Shown here piece after piece: positions 1-10,882 of a DNA stretch of 64,000 nucleotides. The stretch is from Gliomastix tumulicola (taxonomy: Eukaryota > Ascomycota > Sordariomycetes > Hypocreales > Bionectriaceae), in assembly GCA_001599755.1 (NCBI GenBank), contig BCHX01000008.1, positions 2,728,001 through 2,792,000 of the forward strand, in the 5' to 3' direction. The notes below the pieces were generated by a model. It saw only the letters and a program-made list of their open reading frames with translations, had not been told where the DNA came from and ran no database searches. Position 1 is the stretch's first letter. Each line of letters starts with the position of its first letter. The translations under genes were made by a program, and so were the position numbers.

Positions 1-495
1 CTCCCGTAGGCTGATGGCCTTGGTGTTGTTCCATTGCTTGCCGAGCTTATCGACTCGCTGCCGCATGCGTTTTCTGTATCGATCTAGCTGCTCGTCCGCG
101 GAGGGTAGTCGACGCCTCCATTCTTCCACCATGCGCTCCCGCGCGTCGATCGTTCTTGTCTTGAAGGCCTCTCGCGATCTCCGGACCTTGTCGGTCTGCG
201 CCGAGAGCCCCTTTTGTATTTTCTCGAGCTGCTGTGGGAGAGCGAAGTTGTCGAGGAGATCGAGAACGGTGAGGCGATCGAGCGGCGGGAGAGGGTCCCA
301 GTCGTCTTGGTAGGAGCTGCTCCCGGAGAAGGACGGGTGCCTGGAAAGTTGGGGGCTCTTGGACGAGACCGGACCAAGGCTCGGTGTGTCGAGCAGTGCT
401 TCGTCGGGGGGAGATGAACTCAAGAGGGACGCCGCCTCGAGCTCGGCTTGGAGCCCGGACGCGTCTTTGGCTGGGACATGGCCAGCGCCGTCCAT
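1..495 (-). CDS. N-terminal part of a probable glycerophosphocholine acyltransferase (Gpc1, DUF2838), cut by the window edge
   Basis: Reading on the minus strand from an ATG at 495-493, the frame stays open for 165 codons to base 1, so the gene continues leftward outside the window. The first 70 residues are Ser/Pro-rich and look disordered. From about residue 75 the chain is charged and helical, with the segments LDLLDNFALPQQLEKIQ, EEWRRRLPSADEQL and KQWNNTKAISLRE. From memory of the family, this pattern precedes the membrane domain of fungal Gpc1, which reacylates glycerophosphocholine at the ER; that domain is not in view, so the name is an inference. A longer frame at 47-547 on the same strand is only a shadow. 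The gene is divergent from SMC1. Confidence 0.5.
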   Translation of the reverse strand, partial: MDGAGHVPAKDASGLQAELEAASLLSSSPPDEALLDTPSLGPVSSKSPQLSRHPSFSGSSSYQDDWDPLPPLDRLTVLDLLDNFALPQQLEKIQKGLSAQTDKVRRSREAFKTRTIDARERMVEEWRRRLPSADEQLDRYRKRMRQRVDKLGKQWNNTKAISLRE

Positions 496-1700
496 GATAG
501 GCCGTAGTTGAACAAAGCCGATTGATGTAGCAAGCCGTATAACGCAAGTTACAGGACGGGACAAAGAAGGGAAGAAGTAGATCGCAAAGTACCTTAGGTG
601 GTGAAGAAGAGACGGGGTGCAGTGGAAATAATTAGGTGGGAGGAGAGCCGAGGGGCGAGAGGACAAGGCGGTAGGGTTAAGGTATATATTAATGGATGGT
701 TAGGATTAAAGCAAGGTCAAGGCTAACTTAGAGGCTTGGGTGATGTGAGAGCTGCCTCACCCACCCACCTTTTTTGGTCGCGATGGATCCCCTGATCACC
801 ACCACGTGTTGCATCATTAGGCTACAAGCTGCTGGATGAAAGAGCCACTGCACGGAGGGGGCAGTCACGCTGCAGAGTCGGCTGCGATGTGTCATCCGAA
901 GGCTGACCAAGTTGAGCGCCAGCGTGCACCCAAGCCCCGTGTTGAGGCACCGGAGTCGTTGAGGAGCCCTCCATTAGAAGTGATCCAACCCTCATAGGGA
1001 TGATCTGTGCCAGCTGCATCGTCGCAGAGCTTCTGCCCACTCCCCGCCAACCAAGTGGAACGCGGTGGCGGATAGCGACCAAGTACCCAGTTTAGGGACA
1101 GGATTCCTCCGTTGTTTCGTCTCAAAGAGGAAAGGAAGCGAGGGATTCCCAACTTGCCTACGTGTTGCCATCATGGCTTTGAGGCTGCTCAGCCCTCCAG
1201 AAGAGTCACTCGGGCCTGTCCAGAATAATGTTACACTGTCCCGGGACCTGCGCACGGATAACTAGACAGCCAATTATCGATGTTCGTGGAGGCACTCACT
1301 GTAACCTGAGTCACCTGGGCCCTTCAGGCTGCAGGACCCTAATTCAGGGTCGAGGGTGATAACCGATAAGATAAGGCAGGATAAATATGCTGCTTAGTCA
1401 TTCCTTTGGTGGGGGCGGATCTCAGGGCACGCGTCGCGTTTCCCCAGTGCAACCGGCCGGTAAATCAATCACCAGCAACACGTCCCGCCTGCATCTACGT
1501 ATCGACGGCGCCTCTGCGATGATCAGCGAACTCCCTTCACAGGCCAGATCTGACGACTTCTGACAAACGCCTCCTCGCTCTGGCACTTTGTTCGTGCTGG
1601 GGCATAGATCTCATTGATTTTACTTGATGCGACAGTCGCCGTCCAGTACCCCAATTCCTCGATTCCTAAAGTCGCGTCGCATCAACGCCGCAGAATCACC
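496..1700. other. Divergent intergenic region upstream of SMC1
   Basis: No coding frame with family resemblance is visible; the short frames on both strands overlap one another and have no consistent composition. The region must hold both promoters. An ACGCGT element at 1429-1434 is listed separately. Confidence 0.6.
1429..1440 (+). promoter_or_regulatory. Candidate MluI cell-cycle box (MCB) upstream of SMC1
   Basis: ACGCGT is followed at once by TCGCGTT, about 270 bases before the SMC1 start codon. In yeasts ACGCGT is the binding core of the MBF/DSC1 G1/S factor, and cohesin genes including SMC1 are known MBF-type targets. The site is seen; its use here is inferred. Confidence 0.45.
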
Positions 1701-4700
1701 ATGGGGAAACTAATTCGCTTGGAGTTGTTCAGTGAGTACTCGCATTGCCTGTGTATTTTCTTGCGCTCATGACTGACGCAACGCGCAACTCCAGACTTCA
1801 AGTCCTACAAGGGTCACCATACCCTCCTCTTTGGTGACTCGTACTTCACATCTATCATCGGTCCCAATGGATCCGGTAAATCGAATTCGTACGTTTGTCG
1901 CATTTGCCGGCACTGAGTTCTGAGATGCAAGTCTGACCACTGGCGATGCCACACAGCATGGACGCCATCTCCTTCGTCCTAGGAATCAAATCGTCGCATC
2001 TCCGATCTGCGCATCTTAAGGACCTGATTTACCGCGGCCGCGTTCTGAAGACCTCGAAAATTAACGATGACGGGTCCGTCGATCCCAGCCACCAGCCCAA
2101 CGGAGACGGTCAGAACGACGACAAAGCCTCTCGTGGCGATCCCAAGACCGCGTGGGTGATGGCGGTCTACGAGGATGATGCTGGTGAAGAGCAGCGCTGG
2201 AAGCGATCCATCACAAGCCAGGGCGCTAGCGAGTATCGAATCAACGACCGCGTTGTCACGGCCCAGCAGTACAACGATGGCCTCGAACAGGAGAATATCC
2301 TAATCAAGGCCCGAAACTTCCTAGTCTTTCAGGGAGACGTCGAGGCTATTGCATCGCAATCCCCTCAGGACCTCACAAGGCTCGTGGAGCAGATCTCGGG
2401 TAGTCTAGAGTACAAGGCCGACTACGAAAAACTCCAAGCTCTCGCCGAAGAGGCTGTCGAAGTGCAGAACTTCCAGCTCCATAGGCGTCGAGGCATCAAC
2501 TCAGAGATCAAGCAATACCGGGAGCAGAAGAAGGAGGCGGAAAACTTCCAGAAGAAGGCGGACGAGAAGGACGAAGCCATTGTCACCCAGACGCTCTGGA
2601 AGTTGTATCACTTTCAGAAGGCGATGGACCAGTCTCGCGACGTAATCGCAAGCCACCAGGAGGAGCTCAAAGATATTCGGCGCAATGTCGAGCTTTTTGA
2701 GAAACGACTTGACAATGCTCGAAAGGACCAGAGCTCGACTTCGCGCCAGGTCTCCCACATCGAGAGAGACATCAAGACCAAGGAGCGCGGCATTGAGGAC
2801 AAGGAGAACGCGCTCATTCCATTCGACGAAAAGATCAGCCAGACCTCGAAGCGCGTTGACCATCTAAACCACCAAATCGAGAAAGTAACGAAAGAGCGGG
2901 ATCAGCAGGCCAGCCAGGTGCAGAAAGTCCAGAAGGACCTCGAAATGGTCGACAAGGCTCAAGACGTGTTCGAGAAACAAGTCAAAGAGCAGATGAAGGA
3001 GCAAGGGCGCGAAATCACCGATGAGGACCGGAAGGAGCATACTTCCCTTCGTACTCAAGTCATGGCCAGGACCTCGAAGAATCAGGCTGACCTCGAGCAT
3101 CTTGAAAGGTCGAGGAAAGCCGATGAGGTCACGGTCAACAACCTCAAGGGCAAGGTAGAGGGGCTTGAGGCTGCCATTGAAAAGCACACAGCCGAGTTCC
3201 AGTCTATCGGTGAGAGGAAGGAAACCGCCCAGTCCGTCTCTGAGGAGTTGAATGAAGAAATTGCTGTGAAGAAGCAAGAGTTCAACCGCCTACAATCAGA
3301 GCGAGTTCATGCCAACCAGAAGCGCACGGAACTCGAGGAGAAGCTTGAGGATATCGCAAAAAAGCTCCGAGAGGCCGACGATGGGCGCCGCCAAAACGAC
3401 AAGGAAGTCAGGCTCAAGGAAATGGTGACTGCGCTAAGACGCATTTTCCCGGGCATACACGGCCGGGTGGGCGAGCTCTGCAAGCCAAAGCAAAAGAAGT
3501 ACGAAGAAGCGGTTCTCGTTGCCTTGGGCAGGAATTTCGACTCTGTCGTGGTTGACACGGAGAAAGTCGGCAGCGACTGCATCGCCTATCTGAGAGAGCA
3601 GCGATTCCCCACCATGAGCTTCATCCCCTTGGACAATGTCAAGGTTCCTCAGGTCAACACGGCTATCAAGAACTTCAGTGGAGCGCGACTCACTGTCGAC
3701 ACCATCAATTTTGAAACGCCGGTAGAACGAGCTATTTCATACGCCTGCGGCAACTCTGTGGTGTGTGATACATTGGACATCGCAAAGCATATATGTTACG
3801 ACAGGAAAGTTCAGGTTGAGGCCGTGACCTTGGACGGTTTCGTCATCCATGAGAGCGGTACTATGACCGGAGGACGTGGTCCGGAATCGAAGACCAAGAG
3901 GCGATTCGAGGAGGCCGACGTTCAGAACCTACAGCGCATCGCTGCCAAGCTCACTGAGGACATTGAGCGGACGCCGAGGGCAGATCGACGAGGAACTGCG
4001 GAGGAGGGTCTACAGACTGAACTCGCCGGCTTAGAAAGACGGCTAGCAACCGTCAAAGACGAGCTTACCGCTTTGAACAAGAACCACGCCAGCAAGAAGC
4101 GCGAGGTGGATAGCCTCAAGAGGGAGCTTAAGGAGCTCCGACCTAAATACCAGCAGCAGAGATCCGAGTTGGAACGAGTGACCAAAAAAGTCCAGACTTT
4201 CAAGGATGCCATCGCTCGCGTTGAGGACGAGGTGTTCGCTACTTTCTGTGCTCGGCTAGGATACAGCGATATCCGAGCCTACGAAGCCTCTCAGGGCAAG
4301 TTCGAACAAGAAGTGGATGAAAAGCGAAGCGAGTTCTTGGTCCAGAAGCAGAGGCTAGAGAGTCGGTTGAGACATGAGATCAGCACTCTGCAGGGGACGG
4401 AGAGCCGCATCAAGAATGCCCAGAGCCAGCTGAAGAGCTTGAATCGGGACATCAAATCCTTCAGCCTGGAGAAGGCCGAGATCGAGGAGCAACTAGCGCA
4501 AGAAAGGGCCGAGGTCGAGGTACTGACCGAGACACTGGACGAGTACAGGCTGGAGCTATCTGAAAGGACTCAGAAGGTCGCAGAGGCCAAGGCCGAACTA
4601 CAGAAGCACAGCAGGGGCATCGAGAGCCGCCAGAAGGAAATCAACGGGCTCGAGTCCGAGGTTCAGAAGAACAACTCGGCAAAGTCGGCTCTGCTTCGCA

Positions 4701-5696
4701 GGTGTCGCCTGGAGCAGATTCAAGTGCCCCTCGCCGAAGGAACGTTGGACAACCTGCCGATGGAAGACAACATGCTACGCCAAGACCCAGATGCAATGGA
4801 TGTTGATGAAGACGAGGAGGCGATGGAAGTTGCTTCGGTAGATGACCACGGCATTGAGATTGACTACTCGAGTCTCAGCGATAAACTAAAAGAGGTATGT
4901 GGCGATCATCGTTTTTCTCTAACGAATCTTGGGCTAATTGTCAATAGTCATCGGGCACAGATATCGAGGAGGAGCTCACAGAGAAGATTACGGCACTCAC
5001 CGTGGAGTTGGAGAAGCTCAACCCTAACATGCGGGCCATTGACCGGCTGGAGAGTGTTGAGACCCGACTAAAGCAGACCGACGAGGAATACGAGGGATCC
5101 AAGGTTGCTGCGCAGGAAGCAAAGGACGCCTTCAAACGGGTCAAAGACAAGCGCTACGAGCTGTTCAACAAGGCGTTCTCGCATATCCAGGAGCAAATCA
5201 CGCATGTCTACAAAGACCTCACTCGATCCGAAGCCTACCCGCTTGGTGGGCAAGCATATCTGGATGTCGAGGAAGACACCGACATGCCATACTTGTCTGG
5301 CATCAAGTACCACGCCATGCCGCCGCTGAAGCGATTCCGAGACATGGAGCACTTGTCTGGAGGAGAAAAGACCATGGCGGCACTTGCCCTCCTGTTCGCC
5401 ATCCACAGTTACCAACCCAGCCCCTTCTTTGTGCTAGACGAGGTGGACGCAGCTCTTGACAACGCCAACGTGGACAAGATCAAGAAGTATATCCGAGAGC
5501 ATGCCGGCCCCGGTATGCAGTTCATTGTTATCAGTCTCAAGTCTGGCCTTTTCCAGGACAGCGAGAGTCTCGTCGGAGTGTACCGTGACCAGGAGGTCAA
5601 CAGTTCAAGAACTTTGACGCTAGACGTATGTTCCCCCCTAACCTTCACGATAACCTAGAGCTAACTGACACCCTTTAGTTGAGGCAATATGCATAA
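1701..5696 (+). CDS. SMC1: Cohesin subunit SMC1 (structural maintenance of chromosomes protein 1)
   Basis: ATPase subunit of the cohesin ring that holds sister chromatids together. Exons 1701-1731, 1795-1888, 1957-4894, 4948-5625 and 5679-5696 give about 1252 residues, normal for the family (yeast 1225). Exon 1 encodes the typical start MGKLIRLELF; the next exon carries the Walker A motif GPNGSGKS at the start of the head domain. Long coiled coils follow (about 170-500 and 690-1020) around a hinge at about 540-690, where GRVGEL and SGTMTGGRG are visible. The C-terminal head has the ABC signature HLSGGEKTMAALALLF (about 1155) and Walker B FFVLDEVDAALDN. An acidic stretch (DAMDVDEDEEAM) lies in the distal coil. 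The last exon adds only five residues and the stop. An MCB-like element lies upstream. Confidence 0.97.
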
Positions 5697-6554
5697 TCGC
5701 CGGTCGAGTCGCGCGAGCGCGAGCGTGTGGAATACAGGCCGAGCTGGGCTTGAGTTGTTCTTAGCGTCAGGGAAAGTTGTCGGACCATTGAGGAGCAAGA
5801 CAACCATGAGGTACGGGGGATCACGATGCGATCTATATATTGCTTTAAGTATTAGATACTGTGCGTTTTGAGAATGGATTGTACATGATTTCGTATATCT
5901 CTCGAGGACATATAGATACTAGTATTCTGTCTTTTGGCAACTCATCCCCAATTGCTTGTTGATGCTGCCTGATGTCAGTCACATGCCTGGATGCGTGCTG
6001 CATGTCCCCACACAAAGCAGATCGCTTACTAAGCCAAGTCAAGCTCCAAATCAAAAATGCGCCGGGTTCGCTCGTCGATATCCTGCCATTCATTGTTTGC
6101 CATTGTTGACTCTATTCTCTCAGCAAAGCTACCAGCCGCCGATAGGGAAAGCACACGGACAAGGCAGCTGGCGCAGCATTCGATATGGGTCGGTGGTGCC
6201 ATCCTTTGTCAGGCCAGTGCCCTTAGGCAGAAGCCAGCTATTTCGCACTTGCATAACCTCGTCGCCGATATCACCCAGCCTCGCGCATCGATAACTAATT
6301 CCCACCACTTGACCAGGGCCTCACGTGTCTCTGTAGGGTCAGCGCGAATCCAGCGTGGCTGGCTCTTTAAGCTTGAAGTATCTTCAGACACAGCTCCCTC
6401 GCCTCTCTCTTCCTCCGCCGGCCTTCAACATAGCCCAACGGGTGGCTGCCGTCATCGTGTTGCGCCATCTCCAGTCCTGACTCTACGGGCGCATCCACGT
6501 CGCCGTCGACTACCATACCGTCTCGCTCGCTGTTCGATCTACCTGTTGCCCATC
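5697..6554. other. Intergenic: SMC1 3' end and TFIIE alpha promoter/leader
   Basis: AT-rich sequence just after SMC1 (around 5830-5940) looks like 3' UTR. The stretch before 6555 is rich in C and T like a fungal 5' leader. The small frames here are not convincing as genes. Confidence 0.5.
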
Positions 6555-7949
6555 ATGGATCTCGCCGTGACGTTGATCAAGTCGGTGATGCGAGCGTTCT
6601 ACCAGACCCGAGAGATACTAGTCATCGATGCACTCATCCTGCATGAAGCGTAAGCTCAGCGACCATACATCAGGCAGTTCAAGAATTTGGGTCCTCACAC
6701 AGCTGTAGTTTGCGCGACGATGATCTGGCGTACCTCATGCAAATCAACACCAAAGATCTGCACAAGATTTGCGGGAAGCTCCGAGAGGATCGCTTCCTTA
6801 CTGTGTATGTGTCTGCTTGGAGAATCCGAGGCGCGCGCGAGCCTACGCTGCCCCCGTCCCGATGCAAAAAATTAACGAGTGTTCTACAACAGGCAAACGA
6901 GACAAGAGCAGCGGCCAGACCGCCCGGGCGCGCGAGCGAGCAATAGAACCTGGTACTACATCAACTACCGACAGACGATCGACGCGATCAAATGGCGAGT
7001 CTTCAGCATCGACAAGGAAGTCCAGGGCACGACCGTCCTGACGACCGAGAAGAAGGAATACTTCTGCAGCCACTGCAAGGCCGAGTGGACGGCCATGGAA
7101 GTGCTGGACCACGTCGGGCCTGACGGATTCCTATGCCACAGGTGCGACCACACCTTGACATTTGAGGCAGACCGTACGTCCAGCGGTCACGAGCAATCGA
7201 CACGCCTCAACGACCAGCTCAAGTTCATCACGGAGCAGCTGCAACAGATCGATCAGGTCTTTGTTCCGGAATGCGACTTTGACCGGGCGTACGCAAAGGC
7301 TCGCCCTGTCGAGCGAGATGCCACGCATCAACGCATCGAGACGATCGCTGTCGATGGCCATGGCGACCGACCGATGGCCGTGAAGGGCCTGACGAACACC
7401 GGACCGCAGTCAATCGCGGTCAACATATCAACCTCAGAGGGAGCCTCCCAAGCAGAGAAGGAGGCAGAACGGGCGCGCAAAGAACAAGCTGCGAAGCAGA
7501 ATGCGCTGCCCAGCTTCTTCCAGTACAGTACCGTCAGCGGAGAGTCGTTCTCGGCTGATGCCCAGGCCAAACAGGGGGCTGCTTTGGGTAACAAGGCCGG
7601 AGAGGCAACGTCCGCAAGCAAGCCGGAGGAGAGTCATGCCACGCTGCAGATGGACGACTACTTCGCCAAGCTCAAAGCAGACCAGGCCGCCGAGCTGGCT
7701 CGGAAAGCCGCAGAGGAGGCAGAGGCAGGGTCAGACGAGGACGACGAGGACGAGTTCGAGGACGTGCCGACGACAGGCGCAACTCCCGCCGCGGCCGCCT
7801 CGGCTACGTCTTCGGAAAAGCCGCCAGCAGCGGAGGCGTCTGCAGCAGATAGCTCTGACGAGAGACACGCCAAGCGGGTGAAGATTGAGGCCGACATCAA
7901 GCAGGAAGACGAGGATGACGACGAGGAGATCGAATTTGAGGACGTATAG
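6555..7949 (+). CDS. TFA1: Transcription initiation factor IIE, alpha subunit
   Basis: Large subunit of TFIIE, which recruits and stimulates TFIIH at RNA polymerase II promoters. Exons 6555-6649, 6709-6804 and 6893-7949 encode about 415 residues. The N-terminal winged helix spans the first two introns (DDDLAYLMQINTKDLHKICG, then after the second splice RTWYYINYRQTIDAIKWR). A Cys4 zinc ribbon follows at about 120-150 (CSHCKAEW ... CHRC). The rest is charged and partly helical, with the conserved LKFITEQLQQID, and ends in a very acidic tail, as in yeast Tfa1. The frame passes cleanly through both introns (phase 2 at each). A stretch of Arg/Pro/Ala just after the second splice is less conserved than its flanks, so that acceptor is the least certain part of the model. 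Confidence 0.95.
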
Positions 7950-8343
7950 AAAGCGAGATCCCTTTGGACTAGCAGGATCGGCTGGTCGACATCGACAAAC
8001 AACAGTATTGCAATAGCAGAGAAATTCTGCCAAGTAGATTGCTGCTCAAATGGTCCAGTCACGCGTATGCTGCGATGACGCAAATCAATAGTGGTGACGG
8101 ACATTTCATTCCTACGCAAGCGAAAGAAAAAAAAATAGATATATTGCGCCCTTGGGGTGACGCATCTCACTATGCTTACTAGTAGGACTATAGTGTTGGC
8201 AACTTCCAGCGCCGTGATTCTACTAGCGTTCGTACTTGCTTCCATCATCCTCCCATCACCAAGATAGTTTATTTATCGTCACTCATCGTTGCTTCAATTT
8301 TCAAGCTTACACTAGGGATGCATTAACGAAAACCAGTTCGGCC
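7950..8343. other. Intergenic between TFIIE alpha and the family-X polymerase
   Basis: Holds the TFIIE 3' UTR and the promoter of the downstream gene. A short A-run lies near 8126-8135. Nothing else is recognised. Confidence 0.5.
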
Positions 8344-9198
8344 ATGAGCCTACAGCTCCCACCCACGTATCTCCTCTCAACACACCTTGCGCCTGACGAT
8401 TTGCACGCTTTGGAAGACCAGATCCCGTCGCTCACATGGAACATTCACGAGGCCGAGCTTGTGCTGGGCAAGATCTCGAGGCGCGAAAGGGCGCTCTTTG
8501 AGCTGAGGAGGCTGAATCTGCGGACGGAGGAGCTGCCGAGCGAGCCGTCTAGGAGAGACGACGGCACTGGAGGGGGAGATGGTGAGCCGTCACGGAAGCG
8601 GAGGAGGATCTCTCCGGGTCGTGGCGATGCACCATTGGATGATGATTCTCACTCTAGAGGCGGCGCAGTCGTCCCGTCATCGTCTGAGACAGTCAAGGTG
8701 TTGAAGCTATCCTGGTTCGAAGATTCACTGGCCGCGGGCGCCCTGCTCCCGGAGAACGAGTATCTACTCTACACAGGCAAGAAGCTGGCCCCAGCGGCAG
8801 CGGCAGCGGCAGCAGCAGACACCAGCGCACAGAAACAGCCCAAGGTCGAGCCAGGAACGCCCACGAGGATCATACGACGCAGCCTCGGCCAAGCAGCAGC
8901 ACACAGGACCAGCCCGGCACAGCAGCAGCAGCAGCAGCCTCCCAAGCTGGTGCGCGAGACCACTGCGGAGCACAGCATCCTCTTGCCGCCGATCCCCGAC
9001 TTCCTGCGGACGACGTACTCGTGCCAGCGGCCAACGCCCGTGAACCCGCCCAACGGGGACTTCATCGAGGAGCTCAAGGCGGTCCGGACGCTGCGGATCC
9101 TGCAGGGCGACCAGGTCGGCGTGCGGGCGTACTCGAGCTCGATTGCGTCGCTGGCGGCGTATCCCTTTGCGCTGCAGACTCCCGGTGGTAAGGGTCTT

Positions 9199-9240
<42 letters not shown>

Positions 9241-10348
9241 TCTTACATACACGCGTCTGCTGACAGTGTGTCGAGAGGTGGCTAGGCTTCCGGGCTGCGG
9301 TGCTAAGATCGCCGAGCTGTACGGCCAGTGGAGGGAGGATGGCGAGCTCGAGGAGAAGCGCCTCGCGGCGGCAGACGAGCGGCTCTCCGTGCTGAAGCTC
9401 TTCTACGACATCTGGGGCGTGGGAGACACCACGGCCCGCGACTTCTATAAGAAAGGTACGTCCCATTATCATGTCACACATACTAGGTCAGACGTCGAGA
9501 GGCTAGCTCACACCTCCGTTACAGGATGGCGGAACCTAGACGACATCGTCGAGCACGGCTGGGACCAGCTCAGCCGCGTCCAGCAGATCGGCGTCAAGTA
9601 CTACGACGAGTTCCAGCGCAAGATCCCCCGCGACGAGGTCGAGGCCATCGGGGCCACCATCCTCGCCCACGCGCGCAGGATGCATCCAGGCTTCCAGCTG
9701 ACCATCGTCGGCGGCTACCGGCGCGGCAAGACGCAGAGCGGCGACGTCGACGTCGTCCTCAGCCATCCCGACGCGGCCATGACGCTGGGCTTCGTGGAGA
9801 GGATCGTCCGCAGCCTGGAGAAGACGGCGCACATCACGCACACGCTGACGCTCTCCCTGCGGAACAGCGAGAGGGACCAGGCTCCGCTGCCCTGGAGGGG
9901 CGAAGGGGTTGGTGCCCGGAAGGGCTCTGGGTTCGACACGCTCGACAAGGCACTCGTCGTCTGGAGGGATCCTCATGGAGATGCTGCTGCTACTCCTGCT
10001 GCTGCTGCTGCTGCTGCTGCTTCTTCTTCCTCAGCACCGCACCGCCGGGTCGACATCATCGTGAGCCCTTGGAAGACGGTGGGCTGCGCCGTCCTGGGCT
10101 GGTCTGGGGGCACAACGTTCCAGCGCGACCTGCGCCGGTACTGCAAGCAGGAGAAGGGCCTCAAGTTCGACAGCAGCGGAATCCGGAGCCGCGCAGACGG
10201 AGTCTGGGTCGATCTGGAAGGTTCCGGGGACGCTGCTGCTGCTGCTGCTGCTACAGCTCCGGCGTCTGATATGGAGACGGCCGAGAGGAGGGTCTTTGAA
10301 GGGCTGGGGCTGGTCTGGCGACGGCCCGAGGAGAGATGCACCGGCTGA
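8344..10348 (+). CDS. POL4: Family-X DNA polymerase with BRCT domain (Pol4 / lambda-mu type)
   Basis: Gap-filling repair polymerase of the end-joining and base-excision type. Exons 8344-9187, 9267-9455 and 9525-10348 encode about 618 residues. A BRCT-like domain forms the N-terminus (ending around SWFEDSLAAGALLPENEYLLYTG); a Pro/Gln/Ala-rich linker follows. The 8-kDa/fingers region has helix-hairpin-helix elements (VARLPGCGAKIAELY; WGVGDTTARDFY). The palm carries GGYRRGKTQSGDVDVV with the first two catalytic aspartates near 418-420, and the third Asp in RRVDIIVSPW near 518. The thumb shows TTFQRDLRRYCKQEKGL. Four homopolymeric amino-acid tracts sit in the protein and a long CT repeat in the first intron (see findings). 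A 247-residue frame at 9526-10269 is only an overlapping alternative frame. Confidence 0.95.
8791..8940 (+). repeat. Poly-Ala and poly-Gln coding microsatellites in the polymerase linker
   Basis: GCN repeats near 8793-8818 encode a run of eight alanines, and CAG repeats near 8920-8938 encode a run of about seven glutamines, both in the linker between BRCT and catalytic domains. Confidence 0.85.
9201..9236 (+). repeat. (TC)18 dinucleotide microsatellite in intron 1 of the polymerase gene
   Basis: Thirty-six bases of pure TC lie inside the 79-base intron 9188-9266, between the GTAAGG donor and the branch/acceptor region. The tract fills almost half the intron. Confidence 0.97.
9983..10252 (+). 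repeat. Two GCT-repeat tracts coding poly-Ala in the polymerase catalytic domain
   Basis: GCT codons at 9998-10021 encode eight alanines, preceded by AAATP and followed by four serines. A second pure GCT run at 10232-10252 encodes seven alanines. They lie on either side of the third catalytic aspartate strand (10045-10075) and the thumb motif. Confidence 0.92.
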
Positions 10349-10683
10349 CAGGCTGACCAGGGAGACTGTGAGAAAAGGTGTGTGAGGGTCTCACATCTGC
10401 TGCCGATCTCCCGAGGCATTGCAGAACAAAGAAGCCCCGTCCGTCGCACGAAGGCCGTGGAAACGAGAAAGACGAGACCAGTTACGTGTCACTTTGGGAC
10501 TGAGCTAGCAGGCAAAACTCCGCATCGGCGGATTTCCCAGCAGCTAATTAATAGTACTGAGACGATCCATGGAGATGCATCTCTGGGGCAAATGTCCGCC
10601 ACGTAACCATTGCGGAAATTCGACCTTTTTTGCACGACAGGCACCGAGCAACCGCGCGACGATCCGGCTTGGGCGAATAGTTA

Positions 10684-10710
10684 CACGTGGGAGACAGATC
10701 CAGCTATAAA
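10684..10710 (+). promoter_or_regulatory. E-box-like CACGTG and TATA box of the MGST3 promoter
   Basis: CACGTG at 10684-10689 and TATAAA at 10705-10710 lie about 175-200 bases before the start codon. The spacing fits a core promoter with transcription starting around 10740. TATA-containing promoters are commonly stress-inducible in fungi; that link is inference. Confidence 0.5.
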
Positions 10711-10779
10711 GCGAGCACCGCCCAGCATTCTAGTCACAACACACACCCCTTGCACTATCTTGCCTCACGACAAGGAGCA

Positions 10780-10806
10780 CAATTCAATCCAATCCAATCC
10801 AATCCA
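10780..10806 (+). repeat. AATCC tandem repeat in the MGST3 5' leader
   Basis: About five copies of the pentanucleotide AATCC (the first imperfect) lie some 75-100 bases upstream of the MGST3 ATG, in what should be the 5' UTR. Confidence 0.85.
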
Positions 10807-10882
10807 AGAATCGAGTCAATTCGCTACTATTCACCCGCAACACCAAAAATCACTACTTAATCAGGTCGCTTCATCCGCCATT

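Larger units (their letters stand above)
10349..10882. other. Intergenic: promoter and 5' leader of the MGST3 gene
   Basis: Contains a CACGTG palindrome (10684-10689), a TATA element (10705-10710) and an AATCC tandem repeat in the presumed leader, listed separately. No gene is seen. Confidence 0.6.

Noticed and set aside
47..547. 166-codon minus-strand frame at the left edge
   Set aside because: The frame offset from it, opening at 495, has coherent helical sequence and continues to the window edge. This one is Arg/Pro/Ser noise.
9526..10269. 247-codon alternative frame in the polymerase gene
   Set aside because: Overlaps the catalytic exon in another frame; consists of Arg/Pro/Gly-rich shadow sequence and poly-Cys from the GCT repeats.
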